Shown one piece after another: positions 7,601 to 17,964 of a DNA stretch of 47,844 nt. The notes under the pieces are model-generated. The model had not been told where the DNA came from, ran no database searches, and was given only the letters and a program-made list of their open reading frames with translations. This DNA comes from Streptomyces flavotricini (lineage in GTDB: Bacteria; Actinomycetota; Actinomycetes; Streptomycetales; Streptomycetaceae): the NCBI RefSeq assembly GCF_020639365.1, contig NZ_JAINUL010000001.1, forward strand, positions 5,031,675 to 5,079,518, read 5' to 3'. The translations under genes were made by a program, and so were the position numbers. Position 1 is the stretch's first letter. The number at the start of each line of letters is the position of its first letter.

Positions 7601-7621
7601 ACCCCGGGCGGCGCCCGGGGT
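7601..7621 (+). promoter_or_regulatory. Palindrome in the afsK upstream region
   Basis: ACCCCGGGC GGC GCCCGGGGT, a perfect 9-bp inverted repeat about 90 bp before the afsK start. It may be an operator or a leader hairpin. Confidence 0.35.
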
Positions 7622-7709
7622 GAGACGCTGCACGGGGCCGACCGCCGTGCCGGCGCGCGTGCAGGTGGGAACGGGCCCGGCGAGGGCCCGTACGGGGATT
7701 GTGAGGCGA

Positions 7710-10124
<2,415 letters not shown>

Positions 10125-10180
10125 GGGTTTTCGGGCCCCTCCGAGTCGCGTGCGGCACCGGGAGTGACAGGATGGACCCC

Positions 10181-10678
10181 ATGAGCAACGTTTACTTCGA
10201 CATCAACATCGACGGCAAGCCTGCCGGCCGCATCGTCTTCAACCTCTTCGACGAGGTCGTCCCGCAGACCGCGAAGAACTTCCGCGAGCTGGCCACCGGC
10301 CAGCACGGGTTCGGCTACGCGGGCTCGCCGTTCCACCGCGTCATCCCGCAGTTCATGCTGCAGGGTGGCGACTTCACCAACCAGAACGGCACCGGCGGCA
10401 AGAGCATCTACGGCGAGAAGTTCGCCGACGAGAACTTCACGCTGAAGCACGACCGCCCGTACCTGCTGTCGATGGCGAACGCCGGCCGCAACACCAACGG
10501 CTCGCAGTTCTTCATCACCACCGTCGTCACCCCGTGGCTGGACGGCAAGCACGTCGTCTTCGGCGAGGTCGTCGAGGGCTCCGAGATCGTCGACACGATC
10601 GAGAAGCTCGGCACCCCCTCGGGCGCCACCCGCGGCAAGATCGAGATCGCCGCCTCGGGCGTCGTCGAGAAGGCCTGA
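10181..10678 (+). CDS. Cyclophilin-type peptidyl-prolyl isomerase
   Basis: 165 aa single-domain cytoplasmic cyclophilin. The family core is complete: FHRVIPQFMLQGGDFTNQNGTGGKSIYGEKF with the catalytic Arg in FHR, LSMANAGRNTNGSQFFIT, and the C-terminal WLDGKHVVFGEVVEG. It lacks a signal peptide or extra domains, so it is the general housekeeping type catalysing cis-trans isomerisation before proline. It lies 56 bp after afsK in the same direction and may be read through from it, but the genes have no known functional link. A strong terminator follows. Confidence 0.95.
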   Translation: MSNVYFDINIDGKPAGRIVFNLFDEVVPQTAKNFRELATGQHGFGYAGSPFHRVIPQFMLQGGDFTNQNGTGGKSIYGEKFADENFTLKHDRPYLLSMANAGRNTNGSQFFITTVVTPWLDGKHVVFGEVVEGSEIVDTIEKLGTPSGATRGKIEIAASGVVEKA

Positions 10679-10711
10679 TCGACCCCGCACCACCCGCCGT
10701 ACCGGCTGGTC

Positions 10712-10741
10712 GGCCCCGCCCCCTTCACGGGGGTCGGGGCC
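10712..10741. terminator. Strong hairpin terminator after the cyclophilin gene
   Basis: GGCCCCG CCCCC TTCAC GGGGG T CGGGGCC: 12 bp of G-C pairs with one bulged T. It lies between convergent genes and could serve both strands. Confidence 0.7.
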
Positions 10742-10777
10742 GCCGCCATGCCCGGGGCGCCCCGGCCGCCGTCCGGG

Positions 10778-11287
10778 TCAGAGCTTGCGGACCCCGTGCC
10801 AGCTCCAGCCCGCCCCGAGGACCGTCTTGCGCAGCGGGTCCTTCAGGTCCCGGGTGTCCATGCGGAACGACTCGACCTTCCGGCGGCGGCCGTCGGGCCC
10901 CCGCTCGAAGGTCCACTGCTTCTGCACGTGGCGGATCGGGCCGCGGCCGTGCTCGCGTTGCACGGTCCGCCCGGGCGGGTTCCCGGCCCGGGTGACCGCC
11001 CACTGCTCGTCCATGGCCCGCACCTCCCGCTCCCGGGGGAGCAGGCGCATCCAGACCTTGAAGGTCCGCTCCACCTGCCGGCGGCTCATTCCCGAGCCGG
11101 TGGCGGGTTCCATGACCTTCCAGTCCGCCACCAGATCGGCGCCCCCGCCGCCCGCCTCGCGGACGCTGAACACCACACCGGTGCCGTTCAGAGCGAGCAG
11201 CGCGGCCCGCAGCTCCTGGGTGGGGATCGCGGTGGCTCCCGCGTCGGCGCGCACCGTGCCCATGTACTTGTCCCAGAGGCGGCCCAT
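10778..11287 (-). CDS. Hypothetical protein, third gene of the WXG-type operon
   Basis: 169 aa, no signal peptide or membrane segment, rich in Arg/Lys in the second half (GRGPIRHVQKQWTFERGPDGRRRK) with several Trp. I do not recognise a family. Its ribosome-binding site (GGAGG) lies inside the end of the preceding gene, whose stop is only 2 bp before this ATG, so it is the last member of a tightly coupled three-gene operon starting at 13160. Being cotranscribed with a WXG-like secretion substrate suggests a chaperone, effector-associated or immunity-type role, but nothing in the sequence settles this. Confidence 0.8.
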   Translation of the reverse strand: MGRLWDKYMGTVRADAGATAIPTQELRAALLALNGTGVVFSVREAGGGGADLVADWKVMEPATGSGMSRRQVERTFKVWMRLLPREREVRAMDEQWAVTRAGNPPGRTVQREHGRGPIRHVQKQWTFERGPDGRRRKVESFRMDTRDLKDPLRKTVLGAGWSWHGVRKL

Positions 11288-11289
11288 CG

Positions 11290-11790
11290 CTACGCCTCCG
11301 TCCCGGTGTCGAGGCTGACCGTGCGCAGGAACTCCTGGAAGTCGCCCAGGACGCCGTCCTCCTGCGCCGTGGTCGAGGTCAGGATCAGCCGGATCACCGC
11401 ACGCCGGTGCGGGTCCTCCTGGTCCAGTACGGCCAGGTAGACGTGGGACTGGACGAGGTCGCGGCGCACGCCGCCCCCCACGGCCGACAGGGTCAGCCGC
11501 TGGGCCAGCCCGGGAGAGGCCTCGGAGCCGAGCTCGCGGCGGCTGGTCACCGTCACCGACTCGGCGGCGGCCCGGCGCAGGCGCTCCACCGACTCCTCGG
11601 CCATGTCGGCGAGCGTCGCCCCGTCCGGGCGGAAGTCGCCGTCGACGGTGATGTTGGCGGTGAACCCGTCGTCGGGGTGCTCGTGCAGCGCGATGAACGC
11701 CACGCCCGGCGCGCCCACCTCGTCCGGAGGGGCGGACCGCCAGCCGTCGGGCAGGCTGAACTCGATGGGCACCGGCAGGGTCGTGGGCAT
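11290..11790 (-). CDS. LpqN/PsbP-like small protein, second gene of the WXG-type operon
   Basis: 166 aa or so, cytoplasmic (no signal peptide). The pattern IEFSLPDGWRSAPPDEVGAPGVAFIALHEHPDDGFTANITVDGDF, then a helical stretch DMAEESVERLRR, and a final FQEFLRTVSL matches the LpqN/DUF1795 (PsbP/DcrB-like) fold. In Streptomyces, proteins of this kind without a lipobox often accompany long WXG100-type proteins and may act as dedicated chaperones. The ATG at 11790 is preceded by GGAGG; the upstream in-frame start at 11808 overlaps that ribosome-binding site. It follows the WXG-like gene by 38 bp and abuts the next gene. Confidence 0.78.
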   Translation of the reverse strand: MPTTLPVPIEFSLPDGWRSAPPDEVGAPGVAFIALHEHPDDGFTANITVDGDFRPDGATLADMAEESVERLRRAAAESVTVTSRRELGSEASPGLAQRLTLSAVGGGVRRDLVQSHVYLAVLDQEDPHRRAVIRLILTSTTAQEDGVLGDFQEFLRTVSLDTGTEA

Positions 11791-11828
11791 TTCAGGCCCT
11801 CCTTCCACGAGGGGAGTACATCAGTCGA

Positions 11829-13160
11829 TCAGCGGAGCCAGCTGGTGACTTCGCCCTTGAGGGAGCCGGCCGTGTCGCCCACCCAGTCGGCCGCGTCGAC
11901 CGCGACGTCCTTGACCTTGCCGGGGTCGACCGTGAACTCGCCTCCGACGGCGCCGCCGACCCCGAGGGCCAGGCCGCCCTTGCCGCCGAAGTGGTACTTG
12001 CCGTCCTCACCCTTGCCGAAGTCCCATTTGAATTCCGCGCCCGCGCCGTACCAGCCTTCGGCCGTGGCGCCGGCACCGAGCCCGGCGACCTCCCCGCCCG
12101 TGGCGACGCTGCCCTTCTCGCCCGCGAACGCCTTGAAGTTTCCGTTGAAGCCCTCCTTGCCCAGCGTGGCGCCGGCGGAGGCCTCGCCGCCGGCGAATCC
12201 CTCGAAGCGACCGTAGCCGCCGACGATCCCGTAGTTGGCGTGCCCCTCCAGCATCGCCCGGATGCCCGCGGACGCCTCGGCCTTGGCCGTGATGCCCTTG
12301 TTGGTGAATCCGTAGTTCGCGGTGGCCCTGGCTCCCAGATACATGTCGTCCACGCCACCGAGGTTGAATGCCCCGTTGTTGTACTCGCCCTTGTACGTCA
12401 TGTGGAAGAGGTCGGCGTAGAGCTTGAACGACCCCTCCTTGCCGTACTTGGTGCCGGTGAGCTTCATGCCCGCGTCGGGCCCGGTGAACGTGAAGCCGTC
12501 GTCTTCCTTGGGCTTGTCCCCGGAACCGTCGTCGAGTTTCTTCGGGGCCTTGTCCAGGTCGCCCTCGGCGTAGCGGTTGAATCCGGTGAGCGTTTCGTCG
12601 TTGCCCTTGCCGAAGGCGTCCCGGTTGCTGTCGACGACGGCGGCGCTGAGGGCCGTCTTGACGTTGGAGTCGAGTTCGGCGACGGCCTTCACACGGTCGT
12701 CGATGTGCTTCTGCCACTTGGTGACGGCGTCGCCGACCGTCTTCTGGCCGTCGGGGTCGTGGTGGTACGCGCTGCGTTCGGAGGGTGTCAGCTTCGACCA
12801 GTCGAAGGCGACGTGTCCCTGCTCGGAGACCGTCATGCCGGCGGCTATCGCGTCGTCGCGCGCGCTCTCCAGCTTGTTCTTCAGGTCCGTGAACTTCTCG
12901 TGCGCGTCGCGCAGCAGGCTCCCGATCGCTTTCGCCTGGGCCTGCGCGGCGGTGTATTCGTAGCGGGTCGCCGCGAAGCTCGTATGGGCGGTCTGCTGGC
13001 TGACTCCGTTCCAGGTCTCCCCGCCCAGCGTGATCTTTTGCACGGAGTCGCCGTAGCGGGTCTCGACCTTCTTCAGCTCACCCGCCATTTCCTCCCATTT
13101 GGCGGCTGCCGTGGTCAACAGACCCAGGTCCGTGGTCATGACTTCGTAGTAGGTCAGCAC
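11829..13160 (-). CDS. Long WXG100-like protein with glycine-rich C-terminal tail (candidate type VII secreted effector)
   Basis: 443 aa. Residues ~8-120 are helical with a WNG turn (GGETWNGVSQQTAHTSF) and heptad-like Ala/Lys helices, as in ESX/WXG substrates. A middle helical part (to ~200) and an acidic linker (DDGSGDKPKEDDG) follow. Residues ~235-420 form a Gly/Ala-aromatic alternation (GYGRFEGFAGGEASAGATLG, GAEFKWDFGKGEDGKYHFGG) that looks like regular beta-strand repeats, not a known toxin domain. The last ~25 residues are amphipathic (VAVDAADWVGDTAGSLKGEV). Start GTG follows AAGGGGAT. It heads an operon with the LpqN-like and unknown genes. Secretion is inferred; no ESX machinery genes are in the window. 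Confidence 0.75.
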   Translation of the reverse strand: MLTYYEVMTTDLGLLTTAAAKWEEMAGELKKVETRYGDSVQKITLGGETWNGVSQQTAHTSFAATRYEYTAAQAQAKAIGSLLRDAHEKFTDLKNKLESARDDAIAAGMTVSEQGHVAFDWSKLTPSERSAYHHDPDGQKTVGDAVTKWQKHIDDRVKAVAELDSNVKTALSAAVVDSNRDAFGKGNDETLTGFNRYAEGDLDKAPKKLDDGSGDKPKEDDGFTFTGPDAGMKLTGTKYGKEGSFKLYADLFHMTYKGEYNNGAFNLGGVDDMYLGARATANYGFTNKGITAKAEASAGIRAMLEGHANYGIVGGYGRFEGFAGGEASAGATLGKEGFNGNFKAFAGEKGSVATGGEVAGLGAGATAEGWYGAGAEFKWDFGKGEDGKYHFGGKGGLALGVGGAVGGEFTVDPGKVKDVAVDAADWVGDTAGSLKGEVTSWLR

Positions 13161-13327
13161 CGGATCCCCTTACAGATTTCACAGCGTCTTCACCTTCGAC
13201 TGCGCCGCAAGGAACCGGACATGGTGCGCCTCCCCGTTGGCCGGGTTTGATCATATGCATGGCAACTGTGAACGGGGCAAGCGGTGATAGCGTGGCCCGC
13301 CGTTGTCCAGGGGAGGGGTTTCGAGCC

Positions 13328-13813
13328 ATGGTGGCTGGACGTCGGATCAGGTTCACAGCGGTGCTGGTCGCGGTCGTTTTCGCGCTCACCGGATTTTCGT
13401 CCCGCGGGCACGGCCACGGCTCGAAGAGCAACGGCGGTGGTGGCGGCTGCTCCAGCTCCAAGAAGCGGAGCAGCTACGACAGCAACAGCAGTAGCGGCAG
13501 CACCAGTGGCGGCAACGGCAGTGGCAAGTCGACCCCGTCGCCCACCAAGAGCGCGGGCCCGCCCGCCCACGCCCAGGTCGTCACCTGCGCCGGTCCCGGC
13601 AGCCCGCAGGCCGTGCTCAAGGTGACCTCGGACGTGGACACCACGCGCCTCGTCAACGTGCCGGTGGTCTTCCAGGGCGCGGGCGGCGTCGTGGAGCGCA
13701 CCACCGTCCCGGTCTCGCTCAAGGCCCGCGAGACGCAGACCGTCACCGCCAAGATGACCCGGAAGGACAAGGCGGCCGACGTCAGCACCTGCGTCGTCGG
13801 CACGATCAACTAG
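13328..13813 (+). CDS. Small secreted protein with Ser/Gly linker
   Basis: 161 aa. A basic start (MVAGRRIR) and hydrophobic core (FTAVLVAVVFALTGF) form a signal sequence or anchor. Residues ~30-75 are low-complexity His/Gly/Ser, including a GGGGGC run and serine-rich tract. The C-terminal ~85 residues (VVTCAGPGSPQAVLKVTSDVD ... DVSTCVVGTIN) form a small beta-rich domain with two cysteines that could form one disulfide outside the cell. It is divergent from the WXG-type operon. GGGGAGGGG upstream supports the ATG at 13328. No function can be assigned; the linker suggests attachment to, or spanning of, the wall. Confidence 0.75.
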   Translation: MVAGRRIRFTAVLVAVVFALTGFSSRGHGHGSKSNGGGGGCSSSKKRSSYDSNSSSGSTSGGNGSGKSTPSPTKSAGPPAHAQVVTCAGPGSPQAVLKVTSDVDTTRLVNVPVVFQGAGGVVERTTVPVSLKARETQTVTAKMTRKDKAADVSTCVVGTIN

Positions 13814-13846
13814 CGTCCTGCCGGCAGGCCGGAGCGCGCCGTCCGG

Positions 13847-14623
13847 CTAGCGGATCCGCGGCTCCGGCGCCGCCCGGCGCCCCGTGAACAGGTCCGCCTG
13901 CCGCTCCGGGGGGAGGTTCCCCAGTGAGATCAGCGCCGGGGCCTGCGCCAGCGCCTGCTGCAGCGCGGCCTGCTTCGCCGACCACAGGGCCCGTACGGTG
14001 CCCTGCACGGCCTCCGTCGGATAGCCGGCCAGCGTCCCGGCCGCCCGCAGCGCCGCAGGCAGCAGCTCCCCGGGCTCGGCCAGCTCGGAGACCAGGCCGA
14101 TCTCGTAGGCCCGCCGCGCTGAGAGCCGCTCCGCCGTCCCCATCAGGGACATCCGGGCGGCCTCCCCGAACGGCATCCGCTGCGCCATGTACACGGCCTC
14201 GTAGGCGCTGACCATCCCGTACGTCGTGTGCGGGTCGAAGTAGGTCGCCGCGGAGGAGGAGACGATGAACTCCGACTCGCCCAGCAGGTAGAACGCCCCG
14301 CCGCACGCCATGCCGTTGACGGCGGCGACCACGGGCTTCCACAGGTCGTTCGCCTTCGGGCCGATCGCCGCCAGCGGATCGTCCACCGAGTACGGGGAGG
14401 GCGGCTGGGGGACCTCCGCCCCGCGGTCGATGCCCGTGCAGAAGGCCGCCCGCCCGGCGCCCGTCAGCACGACGGCCCGTACGTCCTCCTCGTGGCGGAA
14501 CTCCCGCCACACGGCGCCCAGTTCCGCCGCCGTGGCCAGGTCGATCGCGTTGTGCCTGCGCTCGCGGTCCAGGGTGATGACCGCGACCCCGCTCGCCTTG
14601 TCCCGCTCCACCCGTACCGTCAC
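13847..14623 (-). CDS. Enoyl-CoA hydratase/isomerase family protein
   Basis: 258 aa crotonase-fold enzyme. Visible features are GVAVITLDRERRHNAIDLATAAELGAVW, the oxyanion-hole region VVLTGAGRAAFCTGIDRGAEV, and VVAAVNGMACGGAFYLLGESEFIVSSSAATYFDP, with Glu in the second oxyanion segment. Hydration or isomerisation of an unsaturated acyl-CoA is expected. The GTG start overlaps the DUF35 gene's stop by four bases (GTGA), so it is the third gene of the thiolase-DUF35-hydratase operon. Longer in-frame readings upstream are only an overlap with the DUF35 gene. The 33-bp gap to the convergent secreted-protein gene contains the small palindrome CCTGCCGGCAGG. Confidence 0.9.
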   Translation of the reverse strand: MTVRVERDKASGVAVITLDRERRHNAIDLATAAELGAVWREFRHEEDVRAVVLTGAGRAAFCTGIDRGAEVPQPPSPYSVDDPLAAIGPKANDLWKPVVAAVNGMACGGAFYLLGESEFIVSSSAATYFDPHTTYGMVSAYEAVYMAQRMPFGEAARMSLMGTAERLSARRAYEIGLVSELAEPGELLPAALRAAGTLAGYPTEAVQGTVRALWSAKQAALQQALAQAPALISLGNLPPERQADLFTGRRAAPEPRIR

Positions 14624-15099
14624 TGCTTCTCCAGCACCCAGCGCGGCACGGACATGCCGCGGACTTGGGTGAACACGACCTGGACGCGGGCGCCGATGCG
14701 CAGGCGGGCCGGGTCCACGGAGTCCAGCGGGGCGTCGGCCGAGGTGACGAGGTTCCCGGCGAGGCGGATGCGCGGGGCGTCGGCGAGCTCCACGAGGATC
14801 ACGTTGTACGGGGCCTGCGCGGCGTACGCGGGCAGCAGCGGCGGGTGCGGCCGTACGTACGACCAGATCCGGCCGCGGCCGCTCATCAGACGCCACTCGG
14901 AGTCGAAGGACTGGCAGTGCGGGCAGCACGGGCGGGGCGGGAAGCGGAGCCGGCCGCACGCGGTGCAGGCCTGGACGCGGAGTTCGCCCCGGGCGGCGTA
15001 CTCCCAGAAGGGGGCGCCGTCCTCGTCGGGGACGGGCAGGAGCAGCTCGTCCGCGGAAGCCGGGGCGGAGTCGGCGGCGGAGGCCGTGGTGGTGGTCAT
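14620..15099 (-). CDS. DUF35 zinc-ribbon/OB-fold acyl-CoA-associated protein
   Basis: 159 aa. Rubredoxin-like zinc ribbon with four cysteines (CTACG near residue 45, CCPHC near 58), followed by an OB-fold ending VQVVFTQVRGMSVPRWVLE. In actinobacterial steroid degradation these proteins (ChsH2-type domains) form complexes with Ltp2-type thiolase-fold aldolases; here the gene sits 4 bp after exactly such a thiolase gene, so a complex of the two is inferred. The first ~17 residues are Thr/Ala/Ser-rich and probably disordered. Its stop codon overlaps the start of the enoyl-CoA hydratase gene. Confidence 0.92.
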   Translation of the reverse strand: MTTTTASAADSAPASADELLLPVPDEDGAPFWEYAARGELRVQACTACGRLRFPPRPCCPHCQSFDSEWRLMSGRGRIWSYVRPHPPLLPAYAAQAPYNVILVELADAPRIRLAGNLVTSADAPLDSVDPARLRIGARVQVVFTQVRGMSVPRWVLEKQ

Positions 15100-15103
15100 C
15101 GGG

Positions 15104-16255
15104 TCAGCTCCTCAGCAGGATCGCGGACGTCGGGACACCCTCGCCCGCCGTCACCAGGCAGGTCGCGGCGTCCGGCACCTGGGCGGTGGAGACTCCCCGG
15201 AGCTGCTTGACGCCCTCGTTGATCAGGTTGAAGCCGTGCACGTACGCCTCGGACAGCCCGCCGCCCCCGGTGTTGATCGGGAGTCGGCCGCCCATCTCCA
15301 GGGCCCCGCCCTCGGTGAACGCGGCGCCCTCGCCGCGCCCGCAGAAGCCATAGCCCTCAAGGGACAGCGGGATGAGCGGGGTGAAGGCGTCGTAGATCTG
15401 GGCCACGTCCACGTCCTGGGGCCCGAAGTCGGCCTGCTTCCACAAGTGCCGGGCGGCGGTCCAGGCGGGCCCGGACAGCGGGTCGTCGTTCCAGTAGTTG
15501 ACCATCCCGTGGTGCTGGGCGGGCAGGCCCTGGGCGACGGAGTGGACGTAGACGGGCTTCTGGCGGCAGTCGCGGGCCCGCTCGGCGGAGACGATCACGC
15601 AGGCCAGCGCCCCGTCGGTCTCCAGGCAGTTGTCGAAGAGGCAGAGAGGGTCGCTGATCATGCGGGAGGTCATGTACATCTCGCGGGTCAGCGGGCGTTC
15701 GTACATCATCGCGGCCGGGTTCTCGTTGGCCCGGTTGCGGCAGGCCATCGCCACGTTGAAGAGGTGGTCGCGGGTGGCGCCGTACTCGTGCATGTAGCGC
15801 CGGGCCAGCATGCCGATCTCGTCGGCGGGACGCAGCAGCCCGAAGGGGCGGGTCCACTGGCCGGGGGTGGGCAGCTGGACCGCGGTGTTCTTCCAGGGGC
15901 GCGGGCCCGAGCCGCGTTTGCGCGAGCGCCAGGCGACGCCCACGGTCGCCTGCCCGGTGGCGACGGCTGCCGCGAGGTGGCCGACGGTGGCGCAGGAGCC
16001 GCCGCCGCCGTAGCCGATCTTGGAGAAGAAGGTGACGTCACCGGCGCCTATGGCCTTGGCGACCTCGACCTCGTCGGTCTCCTCCATCGTGTACGAGGAG
16101 AACGCGTCGACTTCGGAGGGCGCTATTCCGGCGTCCGCGAGCGCGGCCAGGACGGCGCGACAGGCCAATTCCTTCTCGGACTCGGGAAGCCGTTTGGCAA
16201 AGGCGGTCTGGCCGATCCCGACTATCGCCGTAGCGTCCTTGAGTGTTGCCGCCAT
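15104..16255 (-). CDS. Ltp2-like thiolase-fold lipid-transfer protein
   Basis: 383 aa, thiolase superfamily, lipid-transfer branch. Matching segments are FFSKIGYGGGGSCATVGHLAAAV, YMHEYGATRDHLFNVAMACRNRANENPAAMMY, VAQIYDAFTPLIPLSLEGYGFCGRGEG and INTGGGGLSEAYVHGFNLINEGVKQLRG; the YDAFT and GGGLSEAYVHG signatures are those of Ltp2-type retro-aldolases that act with a DUF35 partner. The ATG at 16255 is preferred because GGAGG lies five bases before it; a GTG at 16261 is in frame. It heads the operon with DUF35 and hydratase, and its promoter region carries a regulon operator shared with the divergent acyl-CoA ligase. Confidence 0.9.
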   Translation of the reverse strand: MAATLKDATAIVGIGQTAFAKRLPESEKELACRAVLAALADAGIAPSEVDAFSSYTMEETDEVEVAKAIGAGDVTFFSKIGYGGGGSCATVGHLAAAVATGQATVGVAWRSRKRGSGPRPWKNTAVQLPTPGQWTRPFGLLRPADEIGMLARRYMHEYGATRDHLFNVAMACRNRANENPAAMMYERPLTREMYMTSRMISDPLCLFDNCLETDGALACVIVSAERARDCRQKPVYVHSVAQGLPAQHHGMVNYWNDDPLSGPAWTAARHLWKQADFGPQDVDVAQIYDAFTPLIPLSLEGYGFCGRGEGAAFTEGGALEMGGRLPINTGGGGLSEAYVHGFNLINEGVKQLRGVSTAQVPDAATCLVTAGEGVPTSAILLRS

Positions 16256-16307
16256 CGCCACCTCCGGGGCTGCACCAGTACTGACAGCCGCGAAGGCTAC
16301 AGCTAAT

Positions 16308-16322
16308 CTGACGGATAGTCAG
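16308..16322. promoter_or_regulatory. Regulon operator copy 4 (one mismatch), divergent promoter
   Basis: CTGACGGATAGTCAG, one base off the consensus. It lies 52 bp from the thiolase start and 19 bp from the acyl-CoA ligase start, so a single site could control both directions. Confidence 0.72.
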
Positions 16323-16341
16323 CTACTGGGAGGGGTGTGCG

Positions 16342-17964
16342 ATGACCGAAGACGCGCGGGGGGATCTGCGCTGGGGCAGCATCGCGGGACTGGTGCGCGC
16401 GGCGGCCGCACGGTACGCCGACCGCGAGGCCGTCGTCGACGGGCGCGTCCGCGTCAGCTACGCGCAGCTCGGCGAGCGCGTGGAGCGGGCCGCGGCCGCC
16501 GTCATCGCGGCCGGCATCGAGCCGGGGGACCGCGTCGCCGTCTGGGCCCCCAACACCCTGGAGTGGATCGTCTCCGCGCTCGGCGCGGTCTCGGCGGGCG
16601 CCGTACTCGTCCCCCTCAACACCCGTTTCAAGGGCTCCGAAGCCGCGTACGTCCTGCGCCGCAGCCGGGCCAGACTCCTCTTCGTCACCGGCACCTTCCT
16701 CGGCACCTCGTACGTCGCCTCCCTGCGCCGCGCCGCGGCCGAGGGGGAGGGCCGCGGGCCGCTGCCCGGGCTGCCGCACCTCGAACAGGTCGTCGTCCTC
16801 TCCGAGGACGCCCCGGACGACTTCCGCACCTGGAAGGAGTTCCTGGCCGGCGGGGACGGGACCGGTGCCGAGACCGTGCGCGAGCGTGCCGGGTCGATCC
16901 GCCCCGACTCCCCCTCCGACATCATCTTCACCTCGGGCACCACCGGCAGCCCCAAGGGCGCCGTCATCACCCACGCCCAGTCACTGCGCTGCTACGACGT
17001 CTGGAGCGAGCTCGCCGGTCTGCGCGAGGGCGACCGCTACCTGATCGTGAACCCCTTCTTCCACACCTTCGGCTACAAGGCCGGCATCATCGCCTGCCTG
17101 ATGCGCGGGGCCACGATGGTCCCGCAGCCCGTCTTCGACGTGGACACCGTCCTCGCCAACATCGCCGCCGAGCGGATCTCCGTACTCCCCGGTCCGCCCA
17201 CCCTCCACCAGTCCCTCCTCGACCACCCCCAGCGCGACCACCACGACCTGTCGGCGCTGCGCCTGGTCGTCACCGGCGCCGCCGTCGTGCCGCTGCAGCT
17301 CGTCGAGCGGCTCCGCGGCGAACTGCACATCGCCACCGTGCTCACCGCGTACGGGCTCTCCGAGGCCAGCGGCATCGTCACGATGTGCCGCCGCGGGGAC
17401 CCGGCCGAGGTCATCGCCTCGACCTCGGGACGGGCCATCCCCGACACCGAGGTGAGGGTCGCCGACCAGCACGGGCGGGCCCGGCCCGCCGGCACCGCGG
17501 GGGAGGTGTGGGTACGGGGCCACCACGTCATGCAGGGCTACTTCGAGGACCCGGCCGAGACCGCCGCGGCCGTCACCCCCGACGGCTGGCTGCGCACCGG
17601 CGACGTCGGGGTCCTCGACGCCGAGGGCAACCTGCGCATCACCGACCGGATCAAGGACATGTTCATCGTCGGCGGGTTCAACGCCTACCCGGCCGAGATA
17701 GAGCAACTCCTCGGCCTGCACCCGGACATCGCCGACGTAGCCGTCGTCGGCGTCCCCGACCCGCGCCTGGGCGAGGTCGGCAGGGCCTACGCGGTGCGCC
17801 GCCCGGGCTCCACCCTCACCGCCGACGACCTGATCGCCTGGTCCCGCCGCGAGATGGCCAACTACAAGGTCCCGCGCACGGTCGAGTTCGTCGCCGAGCT
17901 ACCGCGCAACGCGAGCGGAAAGGTCCTGAAGCGCGAACTCCGCGCCCGCTTGGTCAGGGGGTGA
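16342..17964 (+). CDS. FadD3-like acyl-CoA ligase
   Basis: 540 aa ANL-superfamily adenylate-forming enzyme. The P-loop-like motif TSGTTGSPKG is near residue 200, followed by NPFFHTFGYKAGIIACLMRGA, then TAYGLSEASGIVTM, the hinge region GWLRTGDVGVLDAEGNLRITDRIKDMFIVGGFNAYPAEIE, and the catalytic lysine near the end in NASGKVLKREL. The layout and the Phe/His-rich acyl pocket resemble FadD3, the ligase activating the bicyclic steroid C/D-ring propionate, but substrate cannot be read from sequence alone. A strong GGGAGGGG precedes the ATG. Its last 11 bases overlap the convergent Uma2 gene. It would supply the CoA ester to the thiolase, dehydrogenase and hydratase of the same regulon. Confidence 0.9.
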   Translation: MTEDARGDLRWGSIAGLVRAAAARYADREAVVDGRVRVSYAQLGERVERAAAAVIAAGIEPGDRVAVWAPNTLEWIVSALGAVSAGAVLVPLNTRFKGSEAAYVLRRSRARLLFVTGTFLGTSYVASLRRAAAEGEGRGPLPGLPHLEQVVVLSEDAPDDFRTWKEFLAGGDGTGAETVRERAGSIRPDSPSDIIFTSGTTGSPKGAVITHAQSLRCYDVWSELAGLREGDRYLIVNPFFHTFGYKAGIIACLMRGATMVPQPVFDVDTVLANIAAERISVLPGPPTLHQSLLDHPQRDHHDLSALRLVVTGAAVVPLQLVERLRGELHIATVLTAYGLSEASGIVTMCRRGDPAEVIASTSGRAIPDTEVRVADQHGRARPAGTAGEVWVRGHHVMQGYFEDPAETAAAVTPDGWLRTGDVGVLDAEGNLRITDRIKDMFIVGGFNAYPAEIEQLLGLHPDIADVAVVGVPDPRLGEVGRAYAVRRPGSTLTADDLIAWSRREMANYKVPRTVEFVAELPRNASGKVLKRELRARLVRG

